In this document: positions 30,056 to 40,834 of the stretch, piece after piece | Layout of the letters: every line of letters begins with the position of its first letter | Position numbering within the stretch: position 1 is the stretch's first letter | DNA from: Pseudomonadota bacterium | GTDB lineage: Bacteria; Myxococcota_A; UBA9042 | Assembly: GCA_005792545.1 (NCBI GenBank) | Contig: SXRM01000374.1 | Location: forward strand, 1-49,623 | DNA length: 49,623 nucleotides | Reading direction: 5' to 3' | The notes under the pieces: model-generated | The model's input: the letters and a program-made list of their open reading frames with translations, nothing else | Database searches by the model: none | Told to the model about the DNA's origin: nothing | Made by a program: the position numbers and the translations under genes

Positions 30056-30186
30056 GCACCGCGCTCCTGCTGCGCCAACCGCTACAACCCACCTTCGATG
30101 CCCACCAAATCGACGATAAAGAACCGCAGCTGTTCTGCGACGCCGTGGCCCTGCCAGTACCACGAATCGGGGCCGTCAGTCCGCGC

Positions 30187-31914
30187 TCACGCCCCCACCA
30201 CCTCCACCCGACACCGCTTCCCGTCAAAAACCACCGCATACTGCCGCACCACCGCAGCCCCGGCCGCGCGCACCTCGGCCGCGTAGTCGCGTTCGATCAG
30301 CTGCGCCTTGGCGGCCAGCATCGCCTGCTCCGCGGTCTCGTCCATCTCGGTATCCACCACCTTGAGCTCCATCACCACGCCATTGGCACCAGCCTTGCGC
30401 GGCCGCACCAGCACATCGACGCGGCCAAAGCCCGACTCACGGTTGCTGCGCACCTCGTGGGTGCGGTCCATCGCCACCAGCAATCCGGCGACGAAAGCCT
30501 GGTAGACCACCTCCGGTTTCCGGCCGCGACCGAGGTCGTGGTACGACAGGGTCAGCGCAAGCAGCTCGCCCAGCGTGTGCTGGACCGTGCGGGCATCGCC
30601 GCCAAGCAGCGCCTGGCACAGGTGCTCCACACCTGAACTGCCGCCGACGCCTGCAGCCAAGGCCGTCTCGAAAAGGCCCTGCAAGGCCGACGCCACTTCG
30701 CGATTCGGCACCCGCAGCGTGGCGCGCCAGTAGCGCCGCTCTGGTGTCGCGCTGTCGGCCCGCAAGTACCCGCAGTGCAGCAAGAACGCCCACACCGCAC
30801 CCGGGTCGGCGTACACGGTGCGCAAGGACACCGCTTCGTCAACCAGCTTCTCGACGGTCTCCCCGCGCAGCAACGCTTCCAGGTCGGGCAACTCGGCGCT
30901 GGCCCGCTGCACCAGCAGTTGTCGCAGCAAAGCGTCCGACGCGGTGTTGACCCAGTAGGGTGCAAAGCCATCTACGGGGTTGTTGAGGTACGACAGCACC
31001 GACCACGGGTTGTAGATGACCTGGCCGCCAAAGCGGTAGCCGTTGTACCAGCGCTCCAACTCGGGCAGGTCCGCGTAGCGGTCGGCGGCGTGCAGCAGCG
31101 CTTCGACCTCGGCTTGGGTGAAGCCAAACGCGGTGCTGAACGGCGTATGCAGCAGCGTGAACACCCCAGGATTGTTCAGCCCCGAGAACACCGACTCCTT
31201 GGCGACGCGCAAGATGCCAGTCAGCACACCTTTGTACAGCGCGGTATTGTCTTTGAGCCCGCCGGACAGCAGGTTGCGGATGAGGTCAATCGCCTCGTCG
31301 TGGTAACCGTGCTCAAACGCGCTGTGCAGCGGGGTGTCGTACTCGTCGATGAGGATCGCGACTTGCCTACCGGTGGCGCGGTGCAGGCACTGCGAAAGGT
31401 GCAGAAAGGCCTTGCTGAGGTCTGCGTTGTCTGCGGTGCGCGCGCGGAGGGCCTGCAGGCGTTCGCGGTCGTCGGCCCCGAGGTGTGGCTCGAGGGTGGC
31501 ACTGATCCGGCTCGCCTCCGCGGCGATCGTCGCCGCAATCCCAGCACGGCAATCGGCCCAGTTGGCCGCCTTGACGTCTTTGAACGTCAAGAAAAGCACC
31601 GGATGCGCAGCCAGGTGTGCGTCGCACAGGTCTGCGCGCGACGCGATGTGCAGCCCCTCGAAAAGCGCCGCCCGCGCCGCGCGCGCCGCAACGGCCTCGC
31701 CCTCGTCGGGCTGTGGCAGTTCCAAAAAGTACCGCAGCGTCGACAGGTTCAGCGTCTTGCCAAACCGCCGCGGCCGCGGCAGCAGCAGTACCTTGTTGCT
31801 GTTGTCGAGCACGTCGGCGACCAGCGCCGTCTTGTCGACGTAGTACCAGCGCTGGCGGCGGATTTCGCGAAAATCGCTGGTGCCGAGCGGCAAGCGCGGT
31901 AGGGGCGGCGGCAT
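30187..31914 (-). CDS. AAA-ATPase-like / PD-(D/E)XK nuclease family protein (DUF1703 type)
   Basis: 575 residues from ATG 31914, which has GGAG six bases upstream; ATG 31965 is an alternative. The N-terminus carries the AAA-ATPase_like signature: LPLGTSDFREIRRQRWYYVD, then DKTALVADVL and a Walker A variant LLPRPRRFGKTLNLS, with AILIDEYDTPL as Walker B. The C-terminus carries a PD-(D/E)XK nuclease core with GFGRVDVLVRP and GVVMELKVVD. Both ATPase and nuclease residues look intact. Members occur in many copies in some Bacteroidetes and spirochaetes; their role is unproven, with mobile-element or defence links suggested. It stands alone between two unrelated genes. Confidence 0.8.
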   Translation of the reverse strand: MPPPLPRLPLGTSDFREIRRQRWYYVDKTALVADVLDNSNKVLLLPRPRRFGKTLNLSTLRYFLELPQPDEGEAVAARAARAALFEGLHIASRADLCDAHLAAHPVLFLTFKDVKAANWADCRAGIAATIAAEASRISATLEPHLGADDRERLQALRARTADNADLSKAFLHLSQCLHRATGRQVAILIDEYDTPLHSAFEHGYHDEAIDLIRNLLSGGLKDNTALYKGVLTGILRVAKESVFSGLNNPGVFTLLHTPFSTAFGFTQAEVEALLHAADRYADLPELERWYNGYRFGGQVIYNPWSVLSYLNNPVDGFAPYWVNTASDALLRQLLVQRASAELPDLEALLRGETVEKLVDEAVSLRTVYADPGAVWAFLLHCGYLRADSATPERRYWRATLRVPNREVASALQGLFETALAAGVGGSSGVEHLCQALLGGDARTVQHTLGELLALTLSYHDLGRGRKPEVVYQAFVAGLLVAMDRTHEVRSNRESGFGRVDVLVRPRKAGANGVVMELKVVDTEMDETAEQAMLAAKAQLIERDYAAEVRAAGAAVVRQYAVVFDGKRCRVEVVGA

Positions 31915-32151
31915 CGGGCGCTCCGGCGCCGCGTCGGTGGGCGGCGCGCGCAGCGAGGGTAGCATGGTCCGCGGCTGTGGGTCAGCGTGGCTAAGAGGGG
32001 CATGTCAAAACCGCGCAGCCGACCTCGCCAGACGGCGCATAGGCGAGTCGGTGTGCAAAGGCGCGCGCTTGGGACCCACAAAGCGAGACAAGGACGACAA
32101 GTACGGCAAACGAGAACGTCGTAGAAGGGGCTGCCTCAATCGCTTCAGGCC

Positions 32152-35100
32152 CTAATTGCAAACCGCCCCCTTGCAAACCTTGCCGCTCCCGCACGTCACG
32201 CCATCTTGCACCGGCGTCACCACGCACCCCTTGACCTTGTCGCAGGTCTCGGTCGTACACGGGTTGTTGTCATTGCACACCTTGGTTGCACCACTCACGC
32301 ACACGCTTAGACTGCACGCATCCGGCTCGGTGCAGGCGTTGCCATCGGTGCACACCAGCTTGTCCATCGCAACGTGCGCACAGCCGCCACCCTGGTTGCA
32401 GGCGTCCGCCGTGCAGAAGTTGTCGTTGCCGGGGCCGTTGTCGTCGCACGCCGCCAGGTATTGACCGCCGCAGCTGTTGGTGTTGCACAGCTCGTAACCC
32501 CACGGCGAGACTCGACGAATCACGAACTGCGATTGCTTGGTTCCAGTGCTGAACGCGCCCGCCATCAACAGGTCGCCGCTCGGCATCAGCACCTTGACGT
32601 CGAACAACTCGTGGTAGTCGCCGCCATTGCCGCCCCCGGTGTGCCAGACCTTGACGCCTTGGGCGTTGTAGCGGCCAAAGTAGGCAAACGGCTTGGCCTG
32701 GCCTGGCGCGGTGAACGAACCGGCGACCACTGCACCGCCATCGGGCATCGACGCCACTGCATGGTAGCGGTCGTCGCCGGTGTCGCCGTACGTCGCCTCC
32801 CACACCACCTTGAAATCGCTGTTCAGTCGCACCAACCAGCCGTCGGACTTGCCGGCGCCTTTGGAGGTGGTGTAGCCGACCGCGAACCAGCCCGGCAGCG
32901 GGCCTTGTGCCTTGTCGACCGCGTAGAAAGCCTCGTCGCCAGTGCCGCCGTAGTAGCGGACTTTGGTCGGGTCGTAGGCGCCCCAGCCTTTGTCGACGGT
33001 GTCGAGGATGGCCTTCTTGTCGCCGGAGATAAAAGGATTGGGGTCAATGACGTCGTTGGTCCAGCCGACCCACACCAGGCCGCCGTTGTCGTCGGCAATG
33101 ATGTCGTTGCACTCGACGTCGGTGCTGTGTGAGTACCCCGAAGGGCCTGGGTTCCACTTGGTCACCGGCAACAGGCTGCCGTTGGGGCTGACGTACATCA
33201 GCCGGGCGTAGGCGATGTCGGATTCCCAAGCAACCCCGCAGACCACGTGCTGCACCTGCCCATCCACCGACCGGGTGGCCACTGCATGGCCGCCCTGGTA
33301 GCCGTCCTTGGCCTGGGCGGTCCACAGCTTGTTGCCCTTGAGGTCGTATTTGGCCAGGTACATGCCGAAATTGTTGAGGCCAAAGCCGCTGACCAGGATG
33401 TTGCCGTCAGGCGCCAGCGCCACGTCTTGCGCAAAGTCGTGGTTCGACTCGCTCACGCTCTTTTCCCACGCCACGTCGCCAGCAGCGTCCAGGCGCGCGA
33501 CCAACGCATTGCCGTCGCTGCCAGCGTTGGCATTGGCGTTGCCGACCACAATCGCGCCATTGTCGGGCAGCGCGACCAGGCTGTATCCCACTTTGCCGGT
33601 GACGCCATCGCCGTACGCCTTGTTGAAGAATCGCGGCTTGCTGCCGATGAGGCATTGTCCAGACTTGCACACGTCAACGGCGGTGCAGGCGCTGTCGATT
33701 TTGCAGGGCACGGTGTCGTTGGCCTTGGTCTTGCAGCCGCCCACCGAATCGCAGTAGTCGTCGGTGCACACGTTGCCATCGTCGCAGACCGTGACCTTGG
33801 CCGGCTTGCAGACCCCGCCGCTGCATGCCTCGCCGAGTGTGCAGGGGTTGCTGTCGTCACAGGCTCCGCTGTTGGCCAAGTACGCGCATTTGCTGCCCGC
33901 GCAGCCGTCGTCGGTACACGGATTGTTGTCGTCGCAGTTGATCGTGCCGGCGCACTTGCCGTTGGCGCATTTGTCGTTGATGGTGCATGACTCGCCGTCG
34001 TCGCAACCCTTGGTGTTTGCCGTGAACGTACAGCCGACCTTGCTGTCGCAGGCGTCGTCCGTGCAAACCTTGCCGTCCGTGCACACCAGCGCGCTGCCCG
34101 GCGCGCACTTGGCGTTGGCGCAGCTGTCTTTGTCGGTGCACGGGTTGTTGTCGTCGCACGCCCCCGCGTTGTTCAGATGCTGGCAGCCGGCGACCTTGTT
34201 GCAACCATCCGTGGTACACACGTTGCCGTCGTCACAGGTCTTCGCGCTGCCGTCGACGTTGCTGCATTGCCCGGTGCTGGCCAGGCAACTGTCAGCGGTG
34301 CAGACGTTGGCGTCGTCGCAGTCTTTGGCCTTGCCGGCCGCGCAGTTGCCCTGGCTGCACGCGTCGCCGGTGGTGCACGCTGAGCCATCGTCACAGGCAG
34401 CCGAATTGGGCGTGGCCTTGCAGCCACTGACCACGTCGCAGCTGTCGTCGGTGCATAGCTTGCCGTCGTCGCAGGTCTTCTTGGGGCCGGTGCACAGGCC
34501 CTGCTTGCAGGCGTCGTTGGTGGTGCACGCGTTGCCGTCGTTGCACGCCGCGCTGTTGGCGACCTGTGTGCAGCCGCTGCCGGGGTCGCAACTGTCGTCG
34601 GTACAGGCGTTGTTGTCGTCGCAGCCGAGCTTGCCGGTGCCCGCGCATTTGCCCAACGCGCACTTATCGCCGGTGGTGCAGGCGTTGCCGTCGCTGCAGG
34701 CGCTGCCGTTGTTCAGGTACGCGCACTTGCCGGCGTCGCAGCCGTCGTCGGTGCACGGGTTGCCGTCTTCGCAGTTGGGGTTGCCGGTGCACACGCCGCC
34801 TTTGCAGCCGTCCTTGGTGGTGCACGCGTTGCCGTCGTTGCACAGTGCCGTATTGGCGCTGGTGGCACAGCCGACTTTGGGGTCGCAGCCGTCGTCGGTG
34901 CAGACGTTGCCGTCGTCGCACGCAACCGTCTTGGCGAAACCGCACTTGCCGTCCTTGCACGCGTCTCCGCTGGTACACGCGTTGCCGTCGCTGCACGGCG
35001 CGCTGTTGGCCGTGGTCGTGCAGCCGGTCTTGGGGTCGCAGGCGTCGTTGGTACAGGCATTGCCGTCGTCGCACTGCTTGGCCGCGCCCTGGCACGCGCC

Positions 35101-37047
35101 CTCTTTGCATCCATCGCCGAGCGTGCAAGGGTCGGCGTCGTCGCACGAACCGGCTGCAAAACCGTGCAAGCAGCCGACCTTGGCCGAGCAACTGTCGCTG
35201 GTGCACGGATTGGCGTCGTCACACCCGTTGACCCCGGCGCCGACGCACTTGCCGAGCGAACAGGTGTCTTTGGCGGTGCATGGATTGCCGTCGCTGCACG
35301 TCGCTGCGTTGGGCAAGTACACGCAGCCGTTGGCGTTGCTAAGGCAGGCGTCGTCGGTACACGCGTTGTTGTCGTCGCAGGCCACGGCGTCACCTTTGCA
35401 TACGCCGAACTTGCAACTGTCACCCTGGGTACAGGCGTTGTTGTCGTTGCACACGCCGCTGACATAGCCGTGGTTGCAGCCGCTGCCGGGGTCGCAGCCG
35501 TCGCTGGTGCATGGATTTGCGTCGTCGCAGGCGCTGACATCGAGCGCCTGGTAGACGCAGCCGAATCCTGCCTGGCATGCATCTTTGGTACACGCGTTGC
35601 CGTCGTTGCAGACCAGCGGGCCTCCGCCCGTACACTTACCGCTGTAACACAAGTCTACGGTCGTGCACGGGTTGAAGTCGTCGCACGCACCCGCGACGGG
35701 CGTCATCGCGCAATTGCCTGTTTGCGGTTTGCACTGGTTTTTCGTGCACGCGGTGTCGTTGGCTTTGGGGCACACGACGATGGTGTTCGGGTTGACCTTG
35801 CACACGGGCACGTCGCCGGTCTTGTCGCAGTACATGGTGCCGGTGCACTGATCGCCGTCATCGAACTTGGCGCAGTCATCGTTCTGCTGGCAGGCGCACA
35901 CGCTGCCGCTGGTGACTTCGCAGGTGCCGAGGTTGCACCAGCCGCCCGCGCTGCAGGCGTTGTCGCCATCGCACTGGTTGCCTTGCCACGCCGGTTTCAT
36001 ACCGCAGCCGCCGGTCTTGGGGTCGCACTGGTTCTTGAGGCACGGCTCGTCAAAAGCGGTGGAGCAACTGATGACCGTCGCCGGGTTGACCGCGCACTTG
36101 CCCGCGGCCTTGTCGCAGTACAGCGTTCCATTGCACAGGTTGCCGTCCTCTTTGGCCTTGCAGTCAGCGTCTTGCTGGCATTCGCAGGTGTTGGCGGTGG
36201 CGGTGCACTTGCCGCCCGCGCACACATCGGCCGGCGTGCAGGCGTTGCCATCGTCGCAACTGGTGCCGTCCTTGGGCAGCGTCCATGCTTCGCACTTTCC
36301 GGTCTTACCGTTGCATACGTCGCGCAGGCAGGCCGGGTCGTCGTCGGTCACGCACTGCACGACAGTCGCCGGGTTGACGGTGCACTTGGATTTCTTGACG
36401 TCGCAGTAGAGCGTGCCGTTGCACAGGTCGCCGTCCTCCTTCTTGGCGCAGTCGGCGTCTTTGACGCACTCGCAGATGTTGGTCGTGGAGCCACAACTAC
36501 CGCCCTCGCACACCTCGTTGGGGGTGCACCCGTTGCCGTCGTCGCAGGGCTTGCCGTCGTTGACCGGCAGGTAGTGGCACTTGCCCTCCTTGGGGTTGCA
36601 GACGTTCTTCTGGCACGCGGTATCGGCCCAGGTCTGGCAAGTCACGACCGTGAGCGGATGAACCTCGCACTGCGCGCTGGCCTTGTTGCAGAACAGCGTG
36701 CCGTTGCAGGCGTTGCCGTCTTCCTGGCCTTTGCAGTCGACGTTGTCTTTGCAAAAGCAGGTGTTGGTGCCCGGCTGGCACAGGCCCTTGGTGCAGTAGT
36801 CGCCGACCGTACACTTGTCGCCGTCGTTGCACGGGGTGTTTTCGCCGCTGGTCAGCAACTGGCACGCGCCGGTGGCGGCGACGCAGACGTTGCTCTGGCA
36901 CGGGCCGTCCTTGTCTTTGGCGCACACGACCACGCTGGCGGGGTTGAGCTTGCACGTGTACGGCGCGCCGGCCGCTTTGTCGCAGTAGAGCGTGCCATTG
37001 CACAGGTCGCCGTCTTCGAACTTGCCGCAGTCGGCGTTGCTCTCGCA
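32152..37047 (-). pseudogene. Cysteine-repeat surface protein, large 3' part after an in-frame TAG
   Basis: This is the same frame as the lipoprotein start at 37635, separated only by TAG (37048-37050). About 1630 codons. From 37047 to about 33690 run roughly 30 cysteine modules of two kinds: DGDLCNGTLYCDK with NPATVVxC and CDPKTGxC, then CDDGNxCTxDxCDxxxGC. From about 33680 to 32500 lies a predicted propeller with delta-60-like repeats (KVGYSLVALPDNGAIVVGNA, DFAQDVALAPDGNILVSGF, YHAVASMPDGGAVVAGSF). The tail is a last cysteine block ending CGSGKVCKGAVC. If translated alone from GTG 36933, it would lack a signal peptide and could not be exported. Export is expected only if the stop is read through or is an error. 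Confidence 0.75.
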
Positions 37048-37330
37048 CTAGCAGATGGGTGTACCGGGCTGGCACTTGCCGTCGAGGCAGCCGTCGTTAG
37101 CCGTACAGGTGTTGCCATCGTCGCAAGCCGTCGAGGGCGCGGCCGCCAGGTTGATGCAGCCGGCCAGCGGGTTGCACTTGTCGGTGGTGCACGGGCTGTC
37201 GTCGTTGCAGTCCAATGTTCCGGGTCCGGCGCAGGTGGCCGCGGTGCACATGTCGCCGGTGGTGCAGGCGTTGCTGTCGTCGCACGCGAGACCGTCGGCC
37301 TTGGGCGTGTAGCCGCACTGGCCTTTGGCA
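33690..37330 (-). repeat. Tandem cysteine-module array of the interrupted lipoprotein gene
   Basis: About 30 modules of about 45-50 residues, mostly CDDxNxCTxDxCDxxxGC followed by NxxxCxDGNACTxGDxCxxGxC. The TAG at 37048 falls between two modules. The plus strand shows an almost periodic recurrence of short blocks such as CCGTCGTCGCA and CGTTGCCGTC. Confidence 0.75.
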
Positions 37331-37635
37331 GAGCAGGTCGCGACCTGGCACGCTGGCGCCGCCGGGCAGTCCGTCACGGTCGTACATTGAGGCAGGGCTG
37401 GGCTGTCGGCGGCTACGGCGCCATCGGGCACCGGCTGGCCGTCCATGGGTTCGGCGTCAGCCGGGTTGGCGTCAGCGCCGGCTGTATCGACTGCGGCAAC
37501 GTCGACCAACGCGGCGCCGCTGTCCGCGGCAGTCACGTCGACGGCGGTGCCGGCAGCATCCGGGGCCACAACCGGAGCGTCGCAGGCGGCGAGGACGACG
37601 CTGAGCATCAGGCACACGTAGAAACGAGACATCAT
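37048..37635 (-). CDS. Cysteine-repeat lipoprotein, N-terminal part ending at an in-frame TAG
   Basis: 195 residues. Two adjacent ATGs (37635 and 37632) lie after GGAGG; spacing favours 37632. The signal peptide RFYVCLMLSVVLAAC has a clear lipobox. An Asp/Ala-rich linker (DAAGTAVDVTAADSG and similar) follows, then the first cysteine modules (CTTVTDCPAAPACQVATC, CDDSNACTTGDMC, CNDDSPCTTDKC), ending PGTPIC then TAG. The continuing frame reads CESNADCGKFEDGDLCNG, so the stop replaces one residue between two cysteines. Sister modules in the same gene have C-E-C, C-Q-C or C-F-C there, so CAG to TAG by one C-to-T change is the simplest explanation. Confidence 0.8.
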   Translation of the reverse strand: MMSRFYVCLMLSVVLAACDAPVVAPDAAGTAVDVTAADSGAALVDVAAVDTAGADANPADAEPMDGQPVPDGAVAADSPALPQCTTVTDCPAAPACQVATCSAKGQCGYTPKADGLACDDSNACTTGDMCTAATCAGPGTLDCNDDSPCTTDKCNPLAGCINLAAAPSTACDDGNTCTANDGCLDGKCQPGTPIC

Positions 37636-37735
37636 GGGCCTCCGGCGCAAACGGGCCGCGCCAGTCAAGGCCGCTAGCGTAGCACAAGGGCAGGGCAGTA
37701 GGGACGATCGCGGCGCGTGAAAAAAGTGACCTAGT

Positions 37736-37754
37736 TTCATGCGTCTGAACAAAG
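37736..37754 (-). promoter_or_regulatory. 19-bp intergenic motif, copy 3
   Basis: On the minus strand it reads CTTTGTTCAGACGCATGAA, identical to the copy at 10840-10858. It lies 101 bp upstream of the leftward cysteine-repeat lipoprotein start (37635) and 22 bp downstream of the stop of the leftward gene at 37776. A weak GTAGGG/CCCTAC hairpin spans that stop, so part of this region could also terminate the upstream gene. Confidence 0.55.
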
Positions 37755-37775
37755 GTAGGGTCCGTGTTTGCCGCC

Positions 37776-38882
37776 CTACGGCTTTGCACACGGCCACCAC
37801 TCGGGCAGCTGCGCCGGCGCCTCCCATGCAGGCTCGGCGCAGTCGGGATCGTCTAAGCAGCCGACCAGCTGCAAGCGGGTCAGACCGGCACACCGGGCCG
37901 CGCCGTCGGGCACCACCAGCTCGTTTTCGTTCGCGCACACCATATGTTGCGCCTTGGGCTTGAGCTCGGGCTCGGGTGGCACTGGCATGTAGCGGGTCGA
38001 CTCGCCGATGCACAGCACCTCGCCGATGTGATCCGGGTCGACCAGGCTCACTTGGACGACTTCGGCATCCGCCGCCACGAACGTGCACTGCGCCGCCTGC
38101 ATGGTGCCCTTGATGCGCGCAATCGAGTACCCGAACGGCGGCGCCGCACAGCCCATGGCCGGAAAGAACGTGGACTTGCTGTTGAAGTTGCCCTCGCGGT
38201 AGACCACCCGCACGTGGTCTTGCTGCATGTTGATGAAGGACGCCCCAAACGCGACGTCGTTGAACATGGGGAACATCGACTCGCCGCCCTGGCGCTCTCG
38301 GCCACTGTTCTCGGGCGGACCGCCAAGGCCAAAGCCGCCCGGATAGGACAAGTCGAGCGTGTCATTGTGGCCAACGTCGTCGAACACCACCAGCGAAGCG
38401 TAGCCGACGCGTCCAGCGGGCGGCCCCACCAGCGCTTCGGCCGGTGGCAGGTGATAGAGCGCCAACGTCGCATTGCCGTTGCTGTCGACCGGCGCGCTCG
38501 GTCCTACCCACCCCGGCACGAAGCCGTAGGCGTCGCGGCAGCCCTGGCTGGCGACCGCGTGCTCCTGTTCGGTCAACGGCATCGCGGCGCTGCCCTTGGC
38601 CTGCCAGACCGCAAAGCGCATGCACAGCGGATCCGGGTTCCACGTACCGGCCCAGACCAGGGCGACCCGCAGGTTGGGCGCCTGCACGGCCGAGTACGCC
38701 TGCGGCCACCGACCGACGTCGCCGTTGACGTGCACGCGCAGCACCACCAGGGGAGTCGGTTGGTCCTGCAGGCCAGTCAGCGAGTCCGAACACGCCACCA
38801 GGATGAGCAACGGCCCGCCAAGCAGCAGCGCCGCCAAGCAGCCATGCCGGGTGGAGCGCAGCGGGGAAAGTGGCTTTGTCAT
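37776..38882 (-). CDS. Lipoprotein of unknown family, 368 aa
   Basis: ATG at 38882 (MTKPLSPLRSTRHG) is chosen over the longer frame to 38987 because it gives a proper signal peptide ending in LLILVAC (lipobox). The mature part opens with a single beta-sandwich-like stretch (PLVVLRVHVNGDVGRWPQAY, LRVALVWAGTW) that resembles the start of other myxobacterial lipoproteins. It then has a GNATLALYHLPPAEA stretch, several cysteines and a Pro/Glu-rich tail ending in WWPCAKP. No enzymatic motif is visible. It lies upstream of the cysteine-repeat lipoprotein on the same strand, 141 bp apart, so co-transcription is possible but the 19-bp motif in the gap suggests a separate promoter. Confidence 0.65.
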   Translation of the reverse strand: MTKPLSPLRSTRHGCLAALLLGGPLLILVACSDSLTGLQDQPTPLVVLRVHVNGDVGRWPQAYSAVQAPNLRVALVWAGTWNPDPLCMRFAVWQAKGSAAMPLTEQEHAVASQGCRDAYGFVPGWVGPSAPVDSNGNATLALYHLPPAEALVGPPAGRVGYASLVVFDDVGHNDTLDLSYPGGFGLGGPPENSGRERQGGESMFPMFNDVAFGASFINMQQDHVRVVYREGNFNSKSTFFPAMGCAAPPFGYSIARIKGTMQAAQCTFVAADAEVVQVSLVDPDHIGEVLCIGESTRYMPVPPEPELKPKAQHMVCANENELVVPDGAARCAGLTRLQLVGCLDDPDCAEPAWEAPAQLPEWWPCAKP

Positions 38883-39042
38883 CGGCGTGCAACGCTTCGG
38901 CGGCGGCCGGGCAACGCCAAGCGCGACGACATGCCGCTCCCGGCCGCGCGCAGCGTAGCACAAGGCACAGTCAAGGCGGGACTGCAAACTCTGTTGTCCA
39001 CCTGCTTACCGGCTGGTACCCTGACCGCCCTGGAGGTTCGCC

Positions 39043-40245
39043 ATGACCATGCCAACGACCGCCCGATTCTCCGGCCTGACGGCGCTCGCGCTGGCTGCAT
39101 CGGCGTGCATCAGCGGCGGCGGCAGTGGAGCATCCACTGGTACCAGCGGCGGCTCCGCGATGGGCGGCGGCCAGCAGGTCAGCGGCGGACCCGTCGGAGC
39201 AACCTGCCAACCCGACGGCGCCATCGGCTGCGGTTTGGGCGCGGCCGCGCGCGTCGAGTGCAATTCCGGCGCCTGGACGCAGGTCGCCGCCTGTCCCAGC
39301 GGCCAGTCGTGCATGGAGACCAAGGACGCGGACGGCAAAGTGACCGCCACGGCCTGCACGACGCCCGGGACACTCAACACCCAGCGCGCCATCGCCTGTG
39401 CACGCGCTGCGGCTTGCGTCAACAAGGTCGATTTCCACAAGTGCATGAACCCGCTCAACCCGCAGCTCATCGCCAAGCAGTTGACGGTCACCAACCTGTT
39501 CGGCCCAGAAGAACTGTTGCCGCAACTTGTCGAAGCCCAAGCCAGCTGTCTGTCCGCTGCAAAGGACTGCGACACGGTCAAGGCATGCCTTGCGGGCAGC
39601 GTGCCCAAGTGCACAACGAACAGCGACGATAGCTGCGTCGGCTCGGTAGCCCGGGTCTGCAGCAGCGACACGACGTTGGCCTTGGACTGCGCCAAGGTCG
39701 GTCTGCCCTGCCAGTTTCACAAGGCGTCCAGCCTTTCAGTGCTGGTGTGCGGCTCCAGCAGCGCCTGTAGCAAGCCTGGTGACGTGTCGTGTTCCGGCTC
39801 GGTGGTGCAGGGCTGCTTTGGCTTGGACAAGTCGAGCGGCATCACCTTCAAGCTCGATTGCGGCGCCATCGGTGGCGTCTGTGCCAAGACGCCGCAAGCC
39901 AGTTTCGACAAGGAAAAGGTCTGCACGTTCGGAGCTGGCGGTGCATGCACTGCGGCGAGCCACCCGCCCAAGTGTGCCGGCAATGTGCTCAGCGCCTGCG
40001 TGTCCGGGACCTTGCAGCAGGTAGACTGCGGCTTGGCGTTCTCTTCGTGTATCAGCACGACGACGGGTTCGGGCAAAGCATCGGCCGAATGCAGCCCGAC
40101 GCCCCTGTGCACGACCGGCACGCAGCCCAAGTGCGATGGCGACGTGTTGCGCTTCTGCGATGGCGCTGCCGGCTACCGCAGCTTTGCCTGTAGCCAGGCC
40201 GGCTTGACGTGTCAGGGCAGCAAGTGCGTGTTTCCCAAGCTGTAG
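39043..40245 (+). CDS. Cysteine-rich secreted lipoprotein, 400 aa
   Basis: GGAGG lies six bases before the ATG at 39043. The signal peptide ALALAASAC has a lipobox and is followed by a Gly/Ser-rich linker (GGGSGASTGTSGGSAMGGG). The body holds about 34 cysteines in modules such as CQPDGAIGCG, CPSGQSCME and, repeatedly, CxGxVxxxCxxG (CSGSVVQGCF, CAGNVLSACVSG, CDGDVLRFCDG). Each of these repeats resembles the short disulfide modules of myxobacterial secreted proteins. A helical insert (LNTQRAIACARAAACVNKVD) interrupts them. It is probably on the outer surface or in the periplasm; partner and function are unknown. It is convergent with the gene at 40253 and only 7 bp separate the stops. Confidence 0.72.
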   Translation: MTMPTTARFSGLTALALAASACISGGGSGASTGTSGGSAMGGGQQVSGGPVGATCQPDGAIGCGLGAAARVECNSGAWTQVAACPSGQSCMETKDADGKVTATACTTPGTLNTQRAIACARAAACVNKVDFHKCMNPLNPQLIAKQLTVTNLFGPEELLPQLVEAQASCLSAAKDCDTVKACLAGSVPKCTTNSDDSCVGSVARVCSSDTTLALDCAKVGLPCQFHKASSLSVLVCGSSSACSKPGDVSCSGSVVQGCFGLDKSSGITFKLDCGAIGGVCAKTPQASFDKEKVCTFGAGGACTAASHPPKCAGNVLSACVSGTLQQVDCGLAFSSCISTTTGSGKASAECSPTPLCTTGTQPKCDGDVLRFCDGAAGYRSFACSQAGLTCQGSKCVFPKL

Positions 40246-40252
40246 TGCCAGG

Positions 40253-40834
40253 TCAGAACCGAAAGTACAGGGTCGCCCCGACAAACGGCTGCACGATTGC
40301 CTGCGATTCGTCGGACGAGGTCAGCGCCCCCGTGCCGCATTTGTCCTTGGCGACCGCGCGCATTCGGTCGACCACGCCCGGCACCACGGCGATACCTGCG
40401 CCGAAATCGAGGAACATGCGCTTGCCGAGGTAGAGGTCAAAGCCGGCGCCGGCCCGGCCTTCGGGTCCGACGGCCTCGTTCCAACCTGCACCCGCTTTGA
40501 CGAGCACGCGGAACTTGTCCTTGATGTTGGCGACGGCGATCACGGCACCCGCGGTCGCGTGCTTCAAGAACTCGAAGTGGACCTCGTTGCAGCCACCGGC
40601 GATGGCGTAGAACCACGGCTGGGTGGCCAGCGCGGCCTCGACGCCAACCCGGCCGACTAGCGCGCGGGCAGCAACGCCAAAGCCGTGTTCTTTCAAGGCG
40701 GTGATGCCGACGGCGACTTCTGGGTCGGCCAGAGAGCGCGGTGGCGGTGGCGCTTCGGCTGGCGCTGCCTGGGCAACGGCGGGTGTGGCGAGGAGGGCGA
40801 TCGTCAGGGCGATGAGGGTCGTGGGGTGGGGCAT
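40253..40834 (-). CDS. Small outer-membrane beta-barrel-like protein
   Basis: 193 residues from ATG 40834 with GAGG six bases upstream. A cleavable signal peptide LIALTIALLATPAVAQA ends in AxA. Alternating beta strands follow (AVGITALKEHGFGVAARAL, GAVIAVANIKDKFRVLVKAG, GRAGAGFDLYLGKRMFLDFG), and the protein ends with FVGATLYFRF. The terminal aromatic residue after a strand is the usual mark of outer-membrane barrel proteins recognised by BamA. At this size it would be an 8-stranded barrel. Function unknown. It is divergent from the methyltransferase at 41080. Confidence 0.65.
   Translation of the reverse strand: MPHPTTLIALTIALLATPAVAQAAPAEAPPPPRSLADPEVAVGITALKEHGFGVAARALVGRVGVEAALATQPWFYAIAGGCNEVHFEFLKHATAGAVIAVANIKDKFRVLVKAGAGWNEAVGPEGRAGAGFDLYLGKRMFLDFGAGIAVVPGVVDRMRAVAKDKCGTGALTSSDESQAIVQPFVGATLYFRF

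Noticed and set aside
33764-35467. 567-residue and 837-residue plus-strand frames across the cysteine array (to 37677)
   Set aside because: Regular LLSSQ/VHALPS or VVVA repeats are the reverse reading of the cysteine modules; the minus strand carries the signal peptide and disulfide pattern.
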